From: Thermodesulfobacteriota bacterium
GTDB taxonomy: Bacteria > Desulfobacterota > Thermodesulfobacteria > Thermodesulfobacteriales > Thermodesulfobacteriaceae
DNA: 64,000 nucleotides
Assembly (NCBI GenBank): GCA_013153525.1
Contig: JAADEG010000002.1
Coordinates: 1-64,000 of the forward strand
Direction of reading: 5' to 3'
The position numbers and the translations under genes are program-made. The notes below the pieces were generated by a model. The model ran no database searches. It saw only the letters and a list, made by a program, of their open reading frames with translations, and was not told the origin of the DNA. Each line of letters starts with the position of its first letter. The first letter of the stretch is position 1. Shown here one piece after another: positions 46,929 to 55,811 of the stretch.

Positions 46929-49900
46929 TTAACTCTTTGCACTTATTAATGCCTCAAACATCTGCTCAACAGTACTCAGGACCCTTGAAGTAGCTATAAA
47001 TGCCTGCTGATACTTTATTAAATTCGTCATTTCCTCGTCCAAAGAAACTCCTGATATGCTATCTTTTATCATTTTAAGCTGTCTTAGTAAATCGTCAAGG
47101 AATGTCTTGCTGTCTTTTACAGCTTTGGTTGCAACTCCAACTTCTCCAACCATACTTGAATAATAATTTTCAAGGGTTGATTGATTAAGAGCCTCTCTGG
47201 TTTGAGAAGATACATCAGCAATTGCCTGAGCAGTTCTATTGTCCCCTTTTTTTAATTCGTATCCAGAAAGGGTGTTTATTAAACCCGTTTGAGTATCAGC
47301 ATTTTTCTGAGAGTGAAGCATTAAGTAAGAAACGAAGTTGTTGTCTGTACTTGCAGAAAGACTTGACTCAATCTTAAAGTTTACGAAGTCGTCGTCGTTT
47401 ATCTTTATTACCAGTTTTCCACTGTCGTCTATGTATGCGTTAAAATCCTGCACTCCGTCTCCATCTGCATCTATGGAATTTATCTGGTTCAAAACATCAG
47501 AAAGCGTCTCAGGTGTAAGCCAGGAAATCGTTTGAGAAACAGAGGTGCCGTCTTTTTCGTAAAGGGTTATGGTTAGGGTTTGTGGATCCATAGTTGCGTT
47601 TGGATCTACGGTAAGGTCTGAAGTGTAGTAATACTTATTAGTTGCAGGATCAACCTGATAAGGTACGAACTCCGTTGTTCCTGCTGAAGTTTGTGCTTCT
47701 GTAGGTAAGTGCAAAGTATTATTTTGCAAGATAAAGGTTCTGGTGTCGTAAAGACCTGTGGTGTTTATTATAAGTTTTCCTTCTCTGTCTATGCTTGCAG
47801 AAAGTCCGTATTGTCTGTTTTCAGGAGCATTAATCTGGTGTAGCACCTGAAACACATTGTCTGATGTATTTAAATCAATCCTGAACGGATCAATTATTCC
47901 GTCGTTAGAATCAAAAGCATCTATAGGATCTCCTTTTTCGTCAAAAAGATAGGCGTCTATTTCTCCAGCAGAAAGCCCGGCTCTCTGACCAGTAGAGGTT
48001 TTGATAAAGCCCCAAGAGCTATCGTCGTCTGCCTCTATAGTAAAATAGACTGCATTCGTAGGAGCACCTGCTTCTGAAGTATCAAGCCAGATGTAAAACT
48101 TGTCTCCTTCTATTCTTGCCTTTATTCCTGCTACTGCGTCAAAGTTATCAATTAATTCTGAAAGAGTTCCTGTAGCAGGAGCTAAAACACTTGCCTGAGA
48201 AATCAAGTTGCCGTTTGCATCGTAAAAGTTTACTTTATAACCCACAGTAGAAGAAGGAACGATGCTTGCGTCTCCAATGTAAAGCTGTGGTCTCGCAACT
48301 GGTTCTATCCCTGACAAAAACCTCTCTTCACTGGTTCCGTCCCAGCGAAAAGAAGGTATAATCATCTGGTGATCCTTTAAAAAGGTCAAAAAGCTCTGTG
48401 AAGGATCTGTTGGATCAGTTCCAATAAAGTGCTCACCAATTTCAAAACCATAAACCGTGGTTTGATCAGGATCAAGCCTCATAACCAAAGAACCATCTGC
48501 GTCAAAGTAACTCCTTATAAACGGTAATCTGTTTATGTAATTTATCACATTTTCAAGTGTGTCTGTGCCTGTATTAACCTTTATCACATATCTTGAATTA
48601 TTTTGATCCCAGTAGATAAGGTCACTTATTCCAGTGCCAGTGGTATCTACGGTAAAGTAAGTTGCTCCATTTCCTGCTTTTGCAGGGTCCATTCTTATTA
48701 TTAAGATGTTTGCATTGGGATCAATTTCTGCAGTAATTCCGTTTGAACCATCAAGAATTTTTGGAATGTCTTCTATTTTGGTGCCAGAATCTATGGTAAT
48801 CGTGTTTAATACATTTCCGTCTTCGTCTCTAATTTCTATCTTTAGGTCTGCAGCAAGGGTATCTCCTGAGAACTTACCTTCATAAACTGCTACAGGTGGT
48901 TTGGTCAAGAGATTTCCTTTGTCGTCGTAGGTTTTAATGTAAATTTCGTCAACCTGTGGAGTGTAGTTTTTTTCAGCATTAGTAATTGGTAGGTCACTTT
49001 TAAATATCTCTCCAGCCTCCTTTCCAAACAGAGGTTTTTCGCTTCTATAACTTTCCACATCCATCTTTCCAGAGGCTATTAACTCAGGCTGATTCACCAA
49101 AGCAGGATTAACCGTAAATTCTGCAGGATCAGTTCCTACGAAAAACAAATTGATACCCGTTGAAAGTAGAATACCAGAGGTATCGTTTGAAAAAGCAAAA
49201 CTGTATCCGTCTGCAGATTGAAATACGAGGTGTCCTTCTCTGTTAATAGCCCTTATTTGATAATTCGTACCAGTATCAAAACCTGCTTGAGATAAAGCCT
49301 GATTAATCTGGGTTACCAGATCGTCAAGAGTTGCGTTATCCGTAAGATTAAGCTGAACCTTAACAGGAGTTATCTTACCAGAAGGATCTTTTACCCATAT
49401 GTAAAAAAATCCGTCTCTTTTTAAGTCCAAGTAATAAGGAAACTCTTTTATGTACTTGTTAACGCTGTAGTCTCCTTCAAGTTCTTTAGTGTAAAATGTA
49501 AGTCCTACTCCGTTTGCGTGTAGTTCATTAACAGCTCTTATTAATTCTTCTCCAAAAAGCTTTAGTTTTCCAGCAAGGTTTAGCTCTTTTACCCTTCTTT
49601 GAAATGCAGGATCGTCAAAGCTTCCAAAGTTAAGCTGTGGTGGAGCTGAGTTGATGGTAAAGCTGAGTTTTCCTGGTCCGCGAAACTGATCCTCTACATA
49701 AAGTCTTCCGTCTTTGATGTAAGCCTTAACTGTGTAACTAAAAGCGTTTTCTATTGCGTCAAGAAAGTCCCTTACAGTGGAGTCTGAAGTAACCACGAAT
49801 TCTCCTGAAACCTCGTTTCCGAAGTGATCAGTTCCTGAAAATGTTATTTTGTCTCCTACTGAAAGACCCACATCAGTTACTAAGTTATCAGACTCGGATA

Positions 49901-50822
49901 TGTAATCTCCGTGTTTGTTATAGACCACCTGATTTCCTGCAACATACTCGTAGTTGTATTCGTCAGAAAGCTGTTCAAGTAGTTTTAGCCATCCTCCGAG
50001 CTCACCAGAAGAAACCTGCTCACTGGTAATTGGTATTTTTTCTCCGTTTGAACCCACCCAATACACATCCGTACCAGAAATTTCAAGCTTCCAGCTATAA
50101 TTAAGATTAACCAGGTTTAAACCCTTTCCCAGAATAATGTTGTAGGCTCCATCTTTTGTTTCAAAGTACTGGATGTTTGCAAGTTGAGAAAGCTGAGAAA
50201 CGAGTTTGTCTCTTTGGTCTCTGAGGTCATTTGCAGGTTTACCACCTGCTTCCTGAGCTACTATTTGCTGATTGAGTTCTGCTATCTGAGAAGCAAGGTT
50301 ATTTATCTCGTCAACCAAGGTCTTTAACTTAAGACCTATTTGATTTTGTAAGTCTTTCATTCCTTGAAATTTTTCTTTGAGTGCCTCAGCTATAAGCTTA
50401 CCGTTTTCTATTACCTGAGTTCTTGCTGCAAGGTTTTCTGGATAGTTTGCAAGATTTTGCCAGGAGCTCCAAAAGTCCTGCAAAATTTTGGACAAACCAG
50501 TTTCCTGAGTGTCATTAAACAAACTCTCAAGAATCGTCATTCCCGTTTCTTCTGCAGAAAAAAGCCCGTAGTCAGTCTTTTTTAAGTTGATGTTTCTCTC
50601 TAAAAAAGCATCAAAATACCTTTTTATGGTTTCAACTTTTACTCCTGTTCCAATGTTTCCTACAGGTGAAGGGCTGGGAGGATAGGTGGTCTCAACCACT
50701 TTTTGCCTGCAATAGGCTTCGTTGTTTACATTTGCAATGTTGTGGCTTATGACCTGAGTTGCTATCTGAAATGTAAGTAATGCGTTTTTAGCAATGTTTA
50801 AAGCACTGGTAAGCCCACCCAT
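46929..50822 (-). CDS. flgK: Flagellar hook-associated protein 1 (FlgK), very large
   Basis: 1297 aa; N-term GGLTSALNIAKNALLTFQIATQVISHNIANVNNEAYCRQKV; C-term SLDEEMTNLIKYQQAFIATSRVLSTVEQMFEALI; long repetitive central region. Confidence 0.93.
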   Translation of the reverse strand: MGGLTSALNIAKNALLTFQIATQVISHNIANVNNEAYCRQKVVETTYPPSPSPVGNIGTGVKVETIKRYFDAFLERNINLKKTDYGLFSAEETGMTILESLFNDTQETGLSKILQDFWSSWQNLANYPENLAARTQVIENGKLIAEALKEKFQGMKDLQNQIGLKLKTLVDEINNLASQIAELNQQIVAQEAGGKPANDLRDQRDKLVSQLSQLANIQYFETKDGAYNIILGKGLNLVNLNYSWKLEISGTDVYWVGSNGEKIPITSEQVSSGELGGWLKLLEQLSDEYNYEYVAGNQVVYNKHGDYISESDNLVTDVGLSVGDKITFSGTDHFGNEVSGEFVVTSDSTVRDFLDAIENAFSYTVKAYIKDGRLYVEDQFRGPGKLSFTINSAPPQLNFGSFDDPAFQRRVKELNLAGKLKLFGEELIRAVNELHANGVGLTFYTKELEGDYSVNKYIKEFPYYLDLKRDGFFYIWVKDPSGKITPVKVQLNLTDNATLDDLVTQINQALSQAGFDTGTNYQIRAINREGHLVFQSADGYSFAFSNDTSGILLSTGINLFFVGTDPAEFTVNPALVNQPELIASGKMDVESYRSEKPLFGKEAGEIFKSDLPITNAEKNYTPQVDEIYIKTYDDKGNLLTKPPVAVYEGKFSGDTLAADLKIEIRDEDGNVLNTITIDSGTKIEDIPKILDGSNGITAEIDPNANILIIRMDPAKAGNGATYFTVDTTGTGISDLIYWDQNNSRYVIKVNTGTDTLENVINYINRLPFIRSYFDADGSLVMRLDPDQTTVYGFEIGEHFIGTDPTDPSQSFLTFLKDHQMIIPSFRWDGTSEERFLSGIEPVARPQLYIGDASIVPSSTVGYKVNFYDANGNLISQASVLAPATGTLSELIDNFDAVAGIKARIEGDKFYIWLDTSEAGAPTNAVYFTIEADDDSSWGFIKTSTGQRAGLSAGEIDAYLFDEKGDPIDAFDSNDGIIDPFRIDLNTSDNVFQVLHQINAPENRQYGLSASIDREGKLIINTTGLYDTRTFILQNNTLHLPTEAQTSAGTTEFVPYQVDPATNKYYYTSDLTVDPNATMDPQTLTITLYEKDGTSVSQTISWLTPETLSDVLNQINSIDADGDGVQDFNAYIDDSGKLVIKINDDDFVNFKIESSLSASTDNNFVSYLMLHSQKNADTQTGLINTLSGYELKKGDNRTAQAIADVSSQTREALNQSTLENYYSSMVGEVGVATKAVKDSKTFLDDLLRQLKMIKDSISGVSLDEEMTNLIKYQQAFIATSRVLSTVEQMFEALISAKS
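47250..49950 (-). repeat. Central region of FlgK with about seven divergent flagellin-hook-IN-like modules
   Basis: Recurring pattern [Y/F]D..GN...-TLxDL[I/V]xxIN-...-[DG]x[KR]L[YV][I/V]..., e.g. VNFYDANGNLISQ...LSELIDNFDAVAGIKARIEGDKFYIWLD and ITLYEKDGTSVSQ...LSDVLNQINSIDADGDGVQDFNAYIDDSGKLVIKI. Boundaries approximate. Confidence 0.65.
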
Positions 50823-50831
50823 ACCCTTCCT

Positions 50832-51164
50832 CTAAGCAGTCTTAGACAAAACTTGTGGACCCGTACTTACATTTTTGTTGTCTCCGTAATTGTCTTTGTT
50901 ATACAGCATCTGCGTTAAAAATTTGTAAGCCTCTTCAACGAAACTCAAGCCTGCTTCTATTATCATCTTGTTTCTTTCGTTAATCTCAGCAATCTCTTTT
51001 AAAAGCTCCTTTTCCTCAGGAGTGAGGTTTTTGTCTTTTAAAAAGTTAGCAAGTCTTGCTTTGTAAGACGCCCACTTTAAAATTTCCTCAACTGCACCGT
51101 GCATAAGAGCCTTTTTTTCCTCCTCCAAAACCTCTTTAAGCTCAAGAAGCTCTTTTCTAACCAT
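50832..51164 (-). CDS. FlgN-like flagellar chaperone
   Basis: 110-aa alpha-helical protein immediately upstream of flgK, typical flgN position. Confidence 0.65.
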   Translation of the reverse strand: MVRKELLELKEVLEEEKKALMHGAVEEILKWASYKARLANFLKDKNLTPEEKELLKEIAEINERNKMIIEAGLSFVEEAYKFLTQMLYNKDNYGDNKNVSTGPQVLSKTA

Positions 51165-51185
51165 CTCCCTATCCTCCCTTGTTTC

Positions 51186-51527
51186 TTACTTTATCTTATC
51201 GGCTTTTTTCTCAAAGTTCTTAAAATAAGTTGTTTTTAATAATGTTTTGTAAAGATAATCACCTAAGCTTCCAGGTTTGCCAGAGATTTTTTCTGCTATT
51301 TCTTGGTACAGGTAATCTTTGTAAAACTTCATTTCCAATGTCTCTGGTATCAGGTCACTTTTTATCATGGCTCTATCAAATTCTTTTAAAATTTCGTGCC
51401 AGATCAGGGACTCAAACTCTGCACAGGCTTTTTTCAACGCTTTTAAAGGGTGCTTCTTTTCAAGTAGTCTAAGCTGTTCCAGATTCTGATAGTAAAGCGT
51501 AAAATCCTTAACACTTATACCCGTCAT
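51186..51527 (-). CDS. FlgJ N-terminal-like rod-binding protein (no muramidase domain)
   Basis: 113 aa; LKKACAEFESLIWHEILKEFDRAMIKSDLIPETLEMKFYKDYLYQEIAEKISGKPG; located after flgI. Confidence 0.8.
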   Translation of the reverse strand: MTGISVKDFTLYYQNLEQLRLLEKKHPLKALKKACAEFESLIWHEILKEFDRAMIKSDLIPETLEMKFYKDYLYQEIAEKISGKPGSLGDYLYKTLLKTTYFKNFEKKADKIK

Positions 51528-51541
51528 AATTCTGACTCCTG

Positions 51542-52648
51542 TTAAATTATTATCAGCTGAGCGTGTAAAGCTCCAGCAGCTTTTATAGCCTGAAGTATTG
51601 CTATCAAGTCACTTGCAGTTGCTCCAACTGCGTTAAGAGCTCTAACAAGCTCTCCAAGAGTAGCTCCTTCAGGTAAAATAACTATTTTTGCCTTTTGCTG
51701 TTTTGCTCTTATTTGAGTTCTTGTAGTTACCACTGTTTGTCCTGGAGAAAGTGGATAAGGCTGTGAAACCTGGGGTGTTTCAGTAATCTGTATGCTTAAG
51801 TTTCCGTGAGCAATAGCAACCTTGGAGATTCTTACATTTTCTCCCATAATAACCGTACCTGTTCTTTCGTCTATTACTACTTTAGCAGGTGTATCAGGGG
51901 TTACTTCAAGGTCACCTATTTCTCCGAGAAGCTCAACTACTTTTCCTCTATAAGCCTTTGGTACAGTTATTTGGATGTTCCTTAAGTCAAGAGCCTTTGC
52001 GTAATCCCCTTTTAAGTAAGCGTTTATGGTGTCAACCACCTGAGAAGTAGTGCTAAAGTCGTCAGTGTGTAGGGAAATTATTATTTTTTTCATGCTGTTT
52101 AAGTCTTCCATAGGAACTCTTCTTTCAACTATTGCACCATTTGGAATTTTACCAACTGTTGGATGATTAACCTGCATGGCTGCTCCTCTTCCCTGGGCAG
52201 AAAATCCTCCTATGGAAACTGGTCCCTGAGCAATTGCATACACCTTTCCATCTGGTCCTCTGAGTGGAGTCATGAGAAGGGTTCCTCCCTGAAGGCTCTT
52301 TGCGTCTCCTATTGCAGAAACCTTAACATCTATCCTTTCTCCAGGCATTATGTAAGGTGGTAAATAAGCAGTTACTATAACTGCTGCAACATTTTTTAGC
52401 TTTACCTGATCTTTTGGCACTACTATTCCAAACCTTTCAAGCATATTTACTATGGATTGAACTGTAAACTGAGTTTGAGCTCCGTCTCCTGTTTGCTTTA
52501 ATCCAACCACTAAACCGTATCCAATTAAAAAGTTCCCCCTTACTCCGTCAACATCCATTATGTCCTTAAGTCTTACAGCACTTGCAAAGCTTCCAAATTG
52601 GGTGAGGAAAATCAAAAAAGCTATTACACTGCAAACAATCTTTTTCAT
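51542..52648 (-). CDS. flgI: Flagellar P-ring protein FlgI
   Basis: 368 aa; RLKDIMDVDGVRGNFLIGYGLVVGLKQTGDG; NVAAVIVTAYLPPYIMPGERIDVKVSAIGDAKSLQGGTLLMTPLRGPDGKVYAIAQGPVSIGG. Confidence 0.97.
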   Translation of the reverse strand: MKKIVCSVIAFLIFLTQFGSFASAVRLKDIMDVDGVRGNFLIGYGLVVGLKQTGDGAQTQFTVQSIVNMLERFGIVVPKDQVKLKNVAAVIVTAYLPPYIMPGERIDVKVSAIGDAKSLQGGTLLMTPLRGPDGKVYAIAQGPVSIGGFSAQGRGAAMQVNHPTVGKIPNGAIVERRVPMEDLNSMKKIIISLHTDDFSTTSQVVDTINAYLKGDYAKALDLRNIQITVPKAYRGKVVELLGEIGDLEVTPDTPAKVVIDERTGTVIMGENVRISKVAIAHGNLSIQITETPQVSQPYPLSPGQTVVTTRTQIRAKQQKAKIVILPEGATLGELVRALNAVGATASDLIAILQAIKAAGALHAQLIII

Positions 52649-52672
52649 ACCCTTTTCACCTCCTCAAGCCCT

Positions 52673-53365
52673 TTAAAATGGCCAGAGAAGCTCAAGAAGT
52701 CTTGTAATTATTCCAGGACCACTGGTTGCCTCACTAAGTGGACCTTTTCCACTGTACTCTATGTAAGCGTCTGCTATTTGCGTTGAAAGTATAGTATTGT
52801 CAGGTCCTATGTCTTCTGGTCTTACTATCCCGGAAAGCGTGATGTACTCAAGGTCTTTGTTCCTCTTTATAGTTCTCACACCTTCTATAACTAAGTTTCC
52901 ATTTGGTAACACCTTTACCACTCTTGCACTTATAGTAGCAACGATCTTACTCTGGCGTGAATATTGTCCTTGTCCAGAGGTAGAAGCACTTAAACTACCA
53001 GATGCAGCACTACTTGGATTAAAACTCTTTATTTTGTTTTCCAAGCCGAACAAAGCAGAAAGCCCTGCTGAAAGAGAGCTGTTTTTTCCACTTTTTTGAG
53101 ATACGCTGTCAGAGCTTTGATAATTTTCAACGATTTTAACTGTAATGATGTCTCCAACGAATCTTGCTCTTCTATCAGTAGTGGCATAGAGAAAGTGCCC
53201 TTCTTTGTAAAGCGAACCAGGAGATATGTACTTACTCGTTGTTTGGGGAATATTTACTTTTGGTAAAGGCGGGGGTGGAGGTGGATAGGTTGGGTTGTAT
53301 TCCCAGCAACCACAAAAAACTAAAAGCCCTGCTAAAAATCCTAACTTTAACAGGTGTTTTTTCAT
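52673..53365 (-). CDS. flgH: Flagellar L-ring protein FlgH
   Basis: Start at ATG 53365 (TAATG overlap with flgA stop); lipobox LVFCGC; GSLYKEGHFLYATTDRRARFVGDIITVKIVE; YSGKGPLSEATSGPGIITRLLELLWPF. Confidence 0.95.
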   Translation of the reverse strand: MKKHLLKLGFLAGLLVFCGCWEYNPTYPPPPPPLPKVNIPQTTSKYISPGSLYKEGHFLYATTDRRARFVGDIITVKIVENYQSSDSVSQKSGKNSSLSAGLSALFGLENKIKSFNPSSAASGSLSASTSGQGQYSRQSKIVATISARVVKVLPNGNLVIEGVRTIKRNKDLEYITLSGIVRPEDIGPDNTILSTQIADAYIEYSGKGPLSEATSGPGIITRLLELLWPF

Positions 53366-54090
53366 TAAAACATCACCTCCACTTCTTCTGGAGAAATTAC
53401 CCTTGCCCATATCTGTTTTTTGCTGTCAACATTCATTACCCTGATGATTTCTCCAAGCCTTCCGTTTTCAAGGGCTTTACCTTTTGCTCTTACGATTACA
53501 TACTTACCCCTTGCAATTATCGTAACCTCTTGATTTCTCTTTATAATCACTGGTGCTTGCACATAGGACAACCTTAAAACTGACCCCATTTTTAAACTAA
53601 CCCTTGCCTCTTTACCAATTGCGTCTTTGAGACTAAAAATCACATCCTGAGGAAGCCTTGATAAAGGTTCTCTTTTTAAAGTTACATCCTCCTTGGTTAT
53701 AATTGCTCTACACCTTATGTTTCTCTTTGCCACTACTACCGGTACTTCAGCCTCTACATATCCCCAGACCCTTAAAATGGCTATTTTTTTGTGATTTTCG
53801 TAAAAGGTTAAAATAGCACAGTTTGAACCTACAGAAGGCTGAGAAAAAAACTTTATTCTATAAACTGCTTTTTTCGGAATGAGAAGGTTATCAGGCTCAA
53901 GTTTAAATCTTAAGACGACTATTTTGGCATTTGGATAATAAAGGCGTTTTTTTACCTCTTTTAAAAAGATTTCTTTTATTTCGTTATAAGACAAGTATTT
54001 ATGGACTTTAGCAAGTACATTAGAAGAAAAGCAAAAAATCATAATAATTACGAGTAAAAATGCAAACTTATAAGTAAAAGCCCGCTTCAT
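53365..54090 (-). CDS. flgA: Flagellar P-ring assembly chaperone FlgA
   Basis: 241 aa; SAF-like region VPVVVAKRNIRCRAIITKEDVTLKREPLSRLP; NVDSKKQIWARVISPEEVEV; located between flgG and flgH. Confidence 0.9.
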   Translation of the reverse strand: MKRAFTYKFAFLLVIIMIFCFSSNVLAKVHKYLSYNEIKEIFLKEVKKRLYYPNAKIVVLRFKLEPDNLLIPKKAVYRIKFFSQPSVGSNCAILTFYENHKKIAILRVWGYVEAEVPVVVAKRNIRCRAIITKEDVTLKREPLSRLPQDVIFSLKDAIGKEARVSLKMGSVLRLSYVQAPVIIKRNQEVTIIARGKYVIVRAKGKALENGRLGEIIRVMNVDSKKQIWARVISPEEVEVMF

Positions 54091-54102
54091 AATTCGTCTC
54101 CC

Positions 54103-54885
54103 TTATCTCTTAAGGTTATTTGCCATTTCCAAAAGCTGATCTGCTGTTATAACTCCTTTTGAGTTAGACTCGTAAGCCCTTTGAGTAATTATCATCTTTA
54201 CCATTTCCTCAACAACATCTACATTTGACATTTCAAGGTATCCCTGGGCAATGGTACCAAAACCGTTTTCACCGGGTGTTCCTTCAATTACATCTCCAGC
54301 AGCATCAGTAGCCTTAAACAGGTTTCTTCCTACTGCATAAAGTCCTGCTGGATTTGGAAAGTCGTAGAGAGTAAGTTGGGTCTGAGCAAGGACTTCTCCA
54401 TTGGGTCCAAGAGCAGTTATAACTCCGTCTGGAGTAACCTCAATCTTTACCGTACCCTGAGGTACTGCAAACTCAGGCTGGAGCCTTGCTCCGTCAGGAG
54501 TTACTATGTAACCGTCTTTATCAAGTCTAAAGTTACCAGCTCTGGTGTAGTATTCCTCTCCGTTCATTACTACCTTAAAAAATCCTCTTCCTTCTATTGC
54601 CCAGTCAAGCTGTTGATTAGTTTGCTGGAGTTCTCCCTGAGTAAAAATCTTTGGCACTGCAACCGGTCTTACTCCAAGACCAATCTGCATCCCAACAGGA
54701 ACCTGGCTTCCGTCTGCATTAAGTGCCCCTGCAAGTTTCAGGTTTTGATAAAATAAATCCTCAAAATCCACTCTGCTCTTCTTAAATCCAGGTGTGTTTA
54801 CATTTGCAAGATTGTTAGCTATTACATCAAGCTGAAGCTGTTGTCCTTGCATTCCTGTTGCAGCACTCCAAAGTGCTCTTATCAT
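54103..54885 (-). CDS. flgG: Flagellar basal-body rod protein FlgG
   Basis: 260 aa; MIRALWSAATGMQGQQLQLDVIANNLANVNTPGFKKSRVDFEDLFYQ; NVDVVEEMVKMIITQRAYESNSKGVITADQLLEMANNLKR. Confidence 0.97.
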   Translation of the reverse strand: MIRALWSAATGMQGQQLQLDVIANNLANVNTPGFKKSRVDFEDLFYQNLKLAGALNADGSQVPVGMQIGLGVRPVAVPKIFTQGELQQTNQQLDWAIEGRGFFKVVMNGEEYYTRAGNFRLDKDGYIVTPDGARLQPEFAVPQGTVKIEVTPDGVITALGPNGEVLAQTQLTLYDFPNPAGLYAVGRNLFKATDAAGDVIEGTPGENGFGTIAQGYLEMSNVDVVEEMVKMIITQRAYESNSKGVITADQLLEMANNLKR

Positions 54886-54899
54886 CTTTTTCCTCCTCG

Positions 54900-55670
54900 T
54901 TATCTATTTGCAGTGTTTATTAGTCTTTCTGTTGTTTCGTCCCATCCTTGTATAAACTTTTGTATGGATTGAAATCTCCTTTGTATTTCTATTAGCTTTA
55001 CCATTTCCTTTACTGGATCAACATTTGAGCTTTCTATGTATCCCTGGCGGATCTGATAGTCTTTTGCAGGGATTTCGTGTGCTCCGTTTGCTACAAACAG
55101 ATTTTTTCCTATTTTTTTAAGTTTACTGATGTCGTCAAAGGTTACTATGTCAAGCTTTCCTATGGGTGTTCCGTCAATTGAAACAAGTCCGTCTGGAGAG
55201 ACCGTAAAGCGAATGTTTTCCATAGTAACCAATCCACCTTTGGCAAATCCTGGATCTACCACGATGGGAGCTCCGTTTGCAAGAACTGGATATCCGTCTG
55301 GTGTAACAAGCCTTCTCTGAGAGTCTAAGGTAAAGTCCCCTGCTCTTGTGTAAGCAATTCCATTTGGAGTTTGTACTTTAAAAAAGCCTTCACCTGCTAT
55401 TGCAAGGTCAAAAGGATTTCCTGTGTGTTCAAAAGGACCTGGCTTCATAACCGTATAAGGTACTGTTTCTTTAAACGCTCTAATGTATCTTGGTCCGATT
55501 TTTTTCATTAAAACTTCTCTGAACTCAAGTCTGTCTTCTTTATAACCAGGAGTATCTATGTTTGCCAGGTTGTTAGTAGTAACGGTTAGTCTTCTTTCAA
55601 GAAGCTGAGCACCCTCAAGTGCCTCAAGCAGACCAAGTTGTGGATTTATCCTCCATCCGTCTATCATCAC
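54900..55670 (-). CDS. flgF: Flagellar basal-body rod protein FlgF (FlgF/FlgG paralog)
   Basis: 256 aa; LTVTTNNLANIDTPGYKEDRLEFREVLM; SSNVDPVKEMVKLIEIQRRFQSIQKFIQ. Confidence 0.9.
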   Translation of the reverse strand: MMIDGWRINPQLGLLEALEGAQLLERRLTVTTNNLANIDTPGYKEDRLEFREVLMKKIGPRYIRAFKETVPYTVMKPGPFEHTGNPFDLAIAGEGFFKVQTPNGIAYTRAGDFTLDSQRRLVTPDGYPVLANGAPIVVDPGFAKGGLVTMENIRFTVSPDGLVSIDGTPIGKLDIVTFDDISKLKKIGKNLFVANGAHEIPAKDYQIRQGYIESSNVDPVKEMVKLIEIQRRFQSIQKFIQGWDETTERLINTANR

Positions 55671-55693
55671 TTACCTCCTTCTGAGAAAAAGTA

Positions 55694-55715
55694 TTCAAAT
55701 AACATGCCTAAAGTA
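55694..55715 (-). promoter_or_regulatory. Putative sigma54-like promoter of the flgF operon: TACTTTAGGCAT-N5-TTGAA
   Basis: Minus strand AGGCAT-GTTAT-TTGAA, GG-N10-G spacing; same 12-mer TACTTTAGGCAT as at 407-418. Confidence 0.5.
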
Positions 55716-55811
55716 AAAAGGTAAAAAGGAGCTTTTAAAAGAGATTTAAAGGAAAAATTTTCCTTTTGTTAAGGTTTAAAGGAAAGTTTTATCCGTCAAC
55801 AAATTGACACT

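Noticed and set aside
47250-49950. FlgK insert considered as a separate fused adhesin gene
   Set aside because: Frame is continuous and flanked by proper FlgK N- and C-terminal helices; modules resemble flagellar hook-IN type rather than a distinct adhesin.
51186-51527. Short FlgJ considered a pseudogene because the muramidase domain is missing
   Set aside because: Single-domain FlgJ rod-binding proteins are common outside gamma-proteobacteria; ORF is intact.
54103-55670. Apparent duplication flgF/flgG
   Set aside because: Normal paralogy of rod proteins, not a recent duplication.
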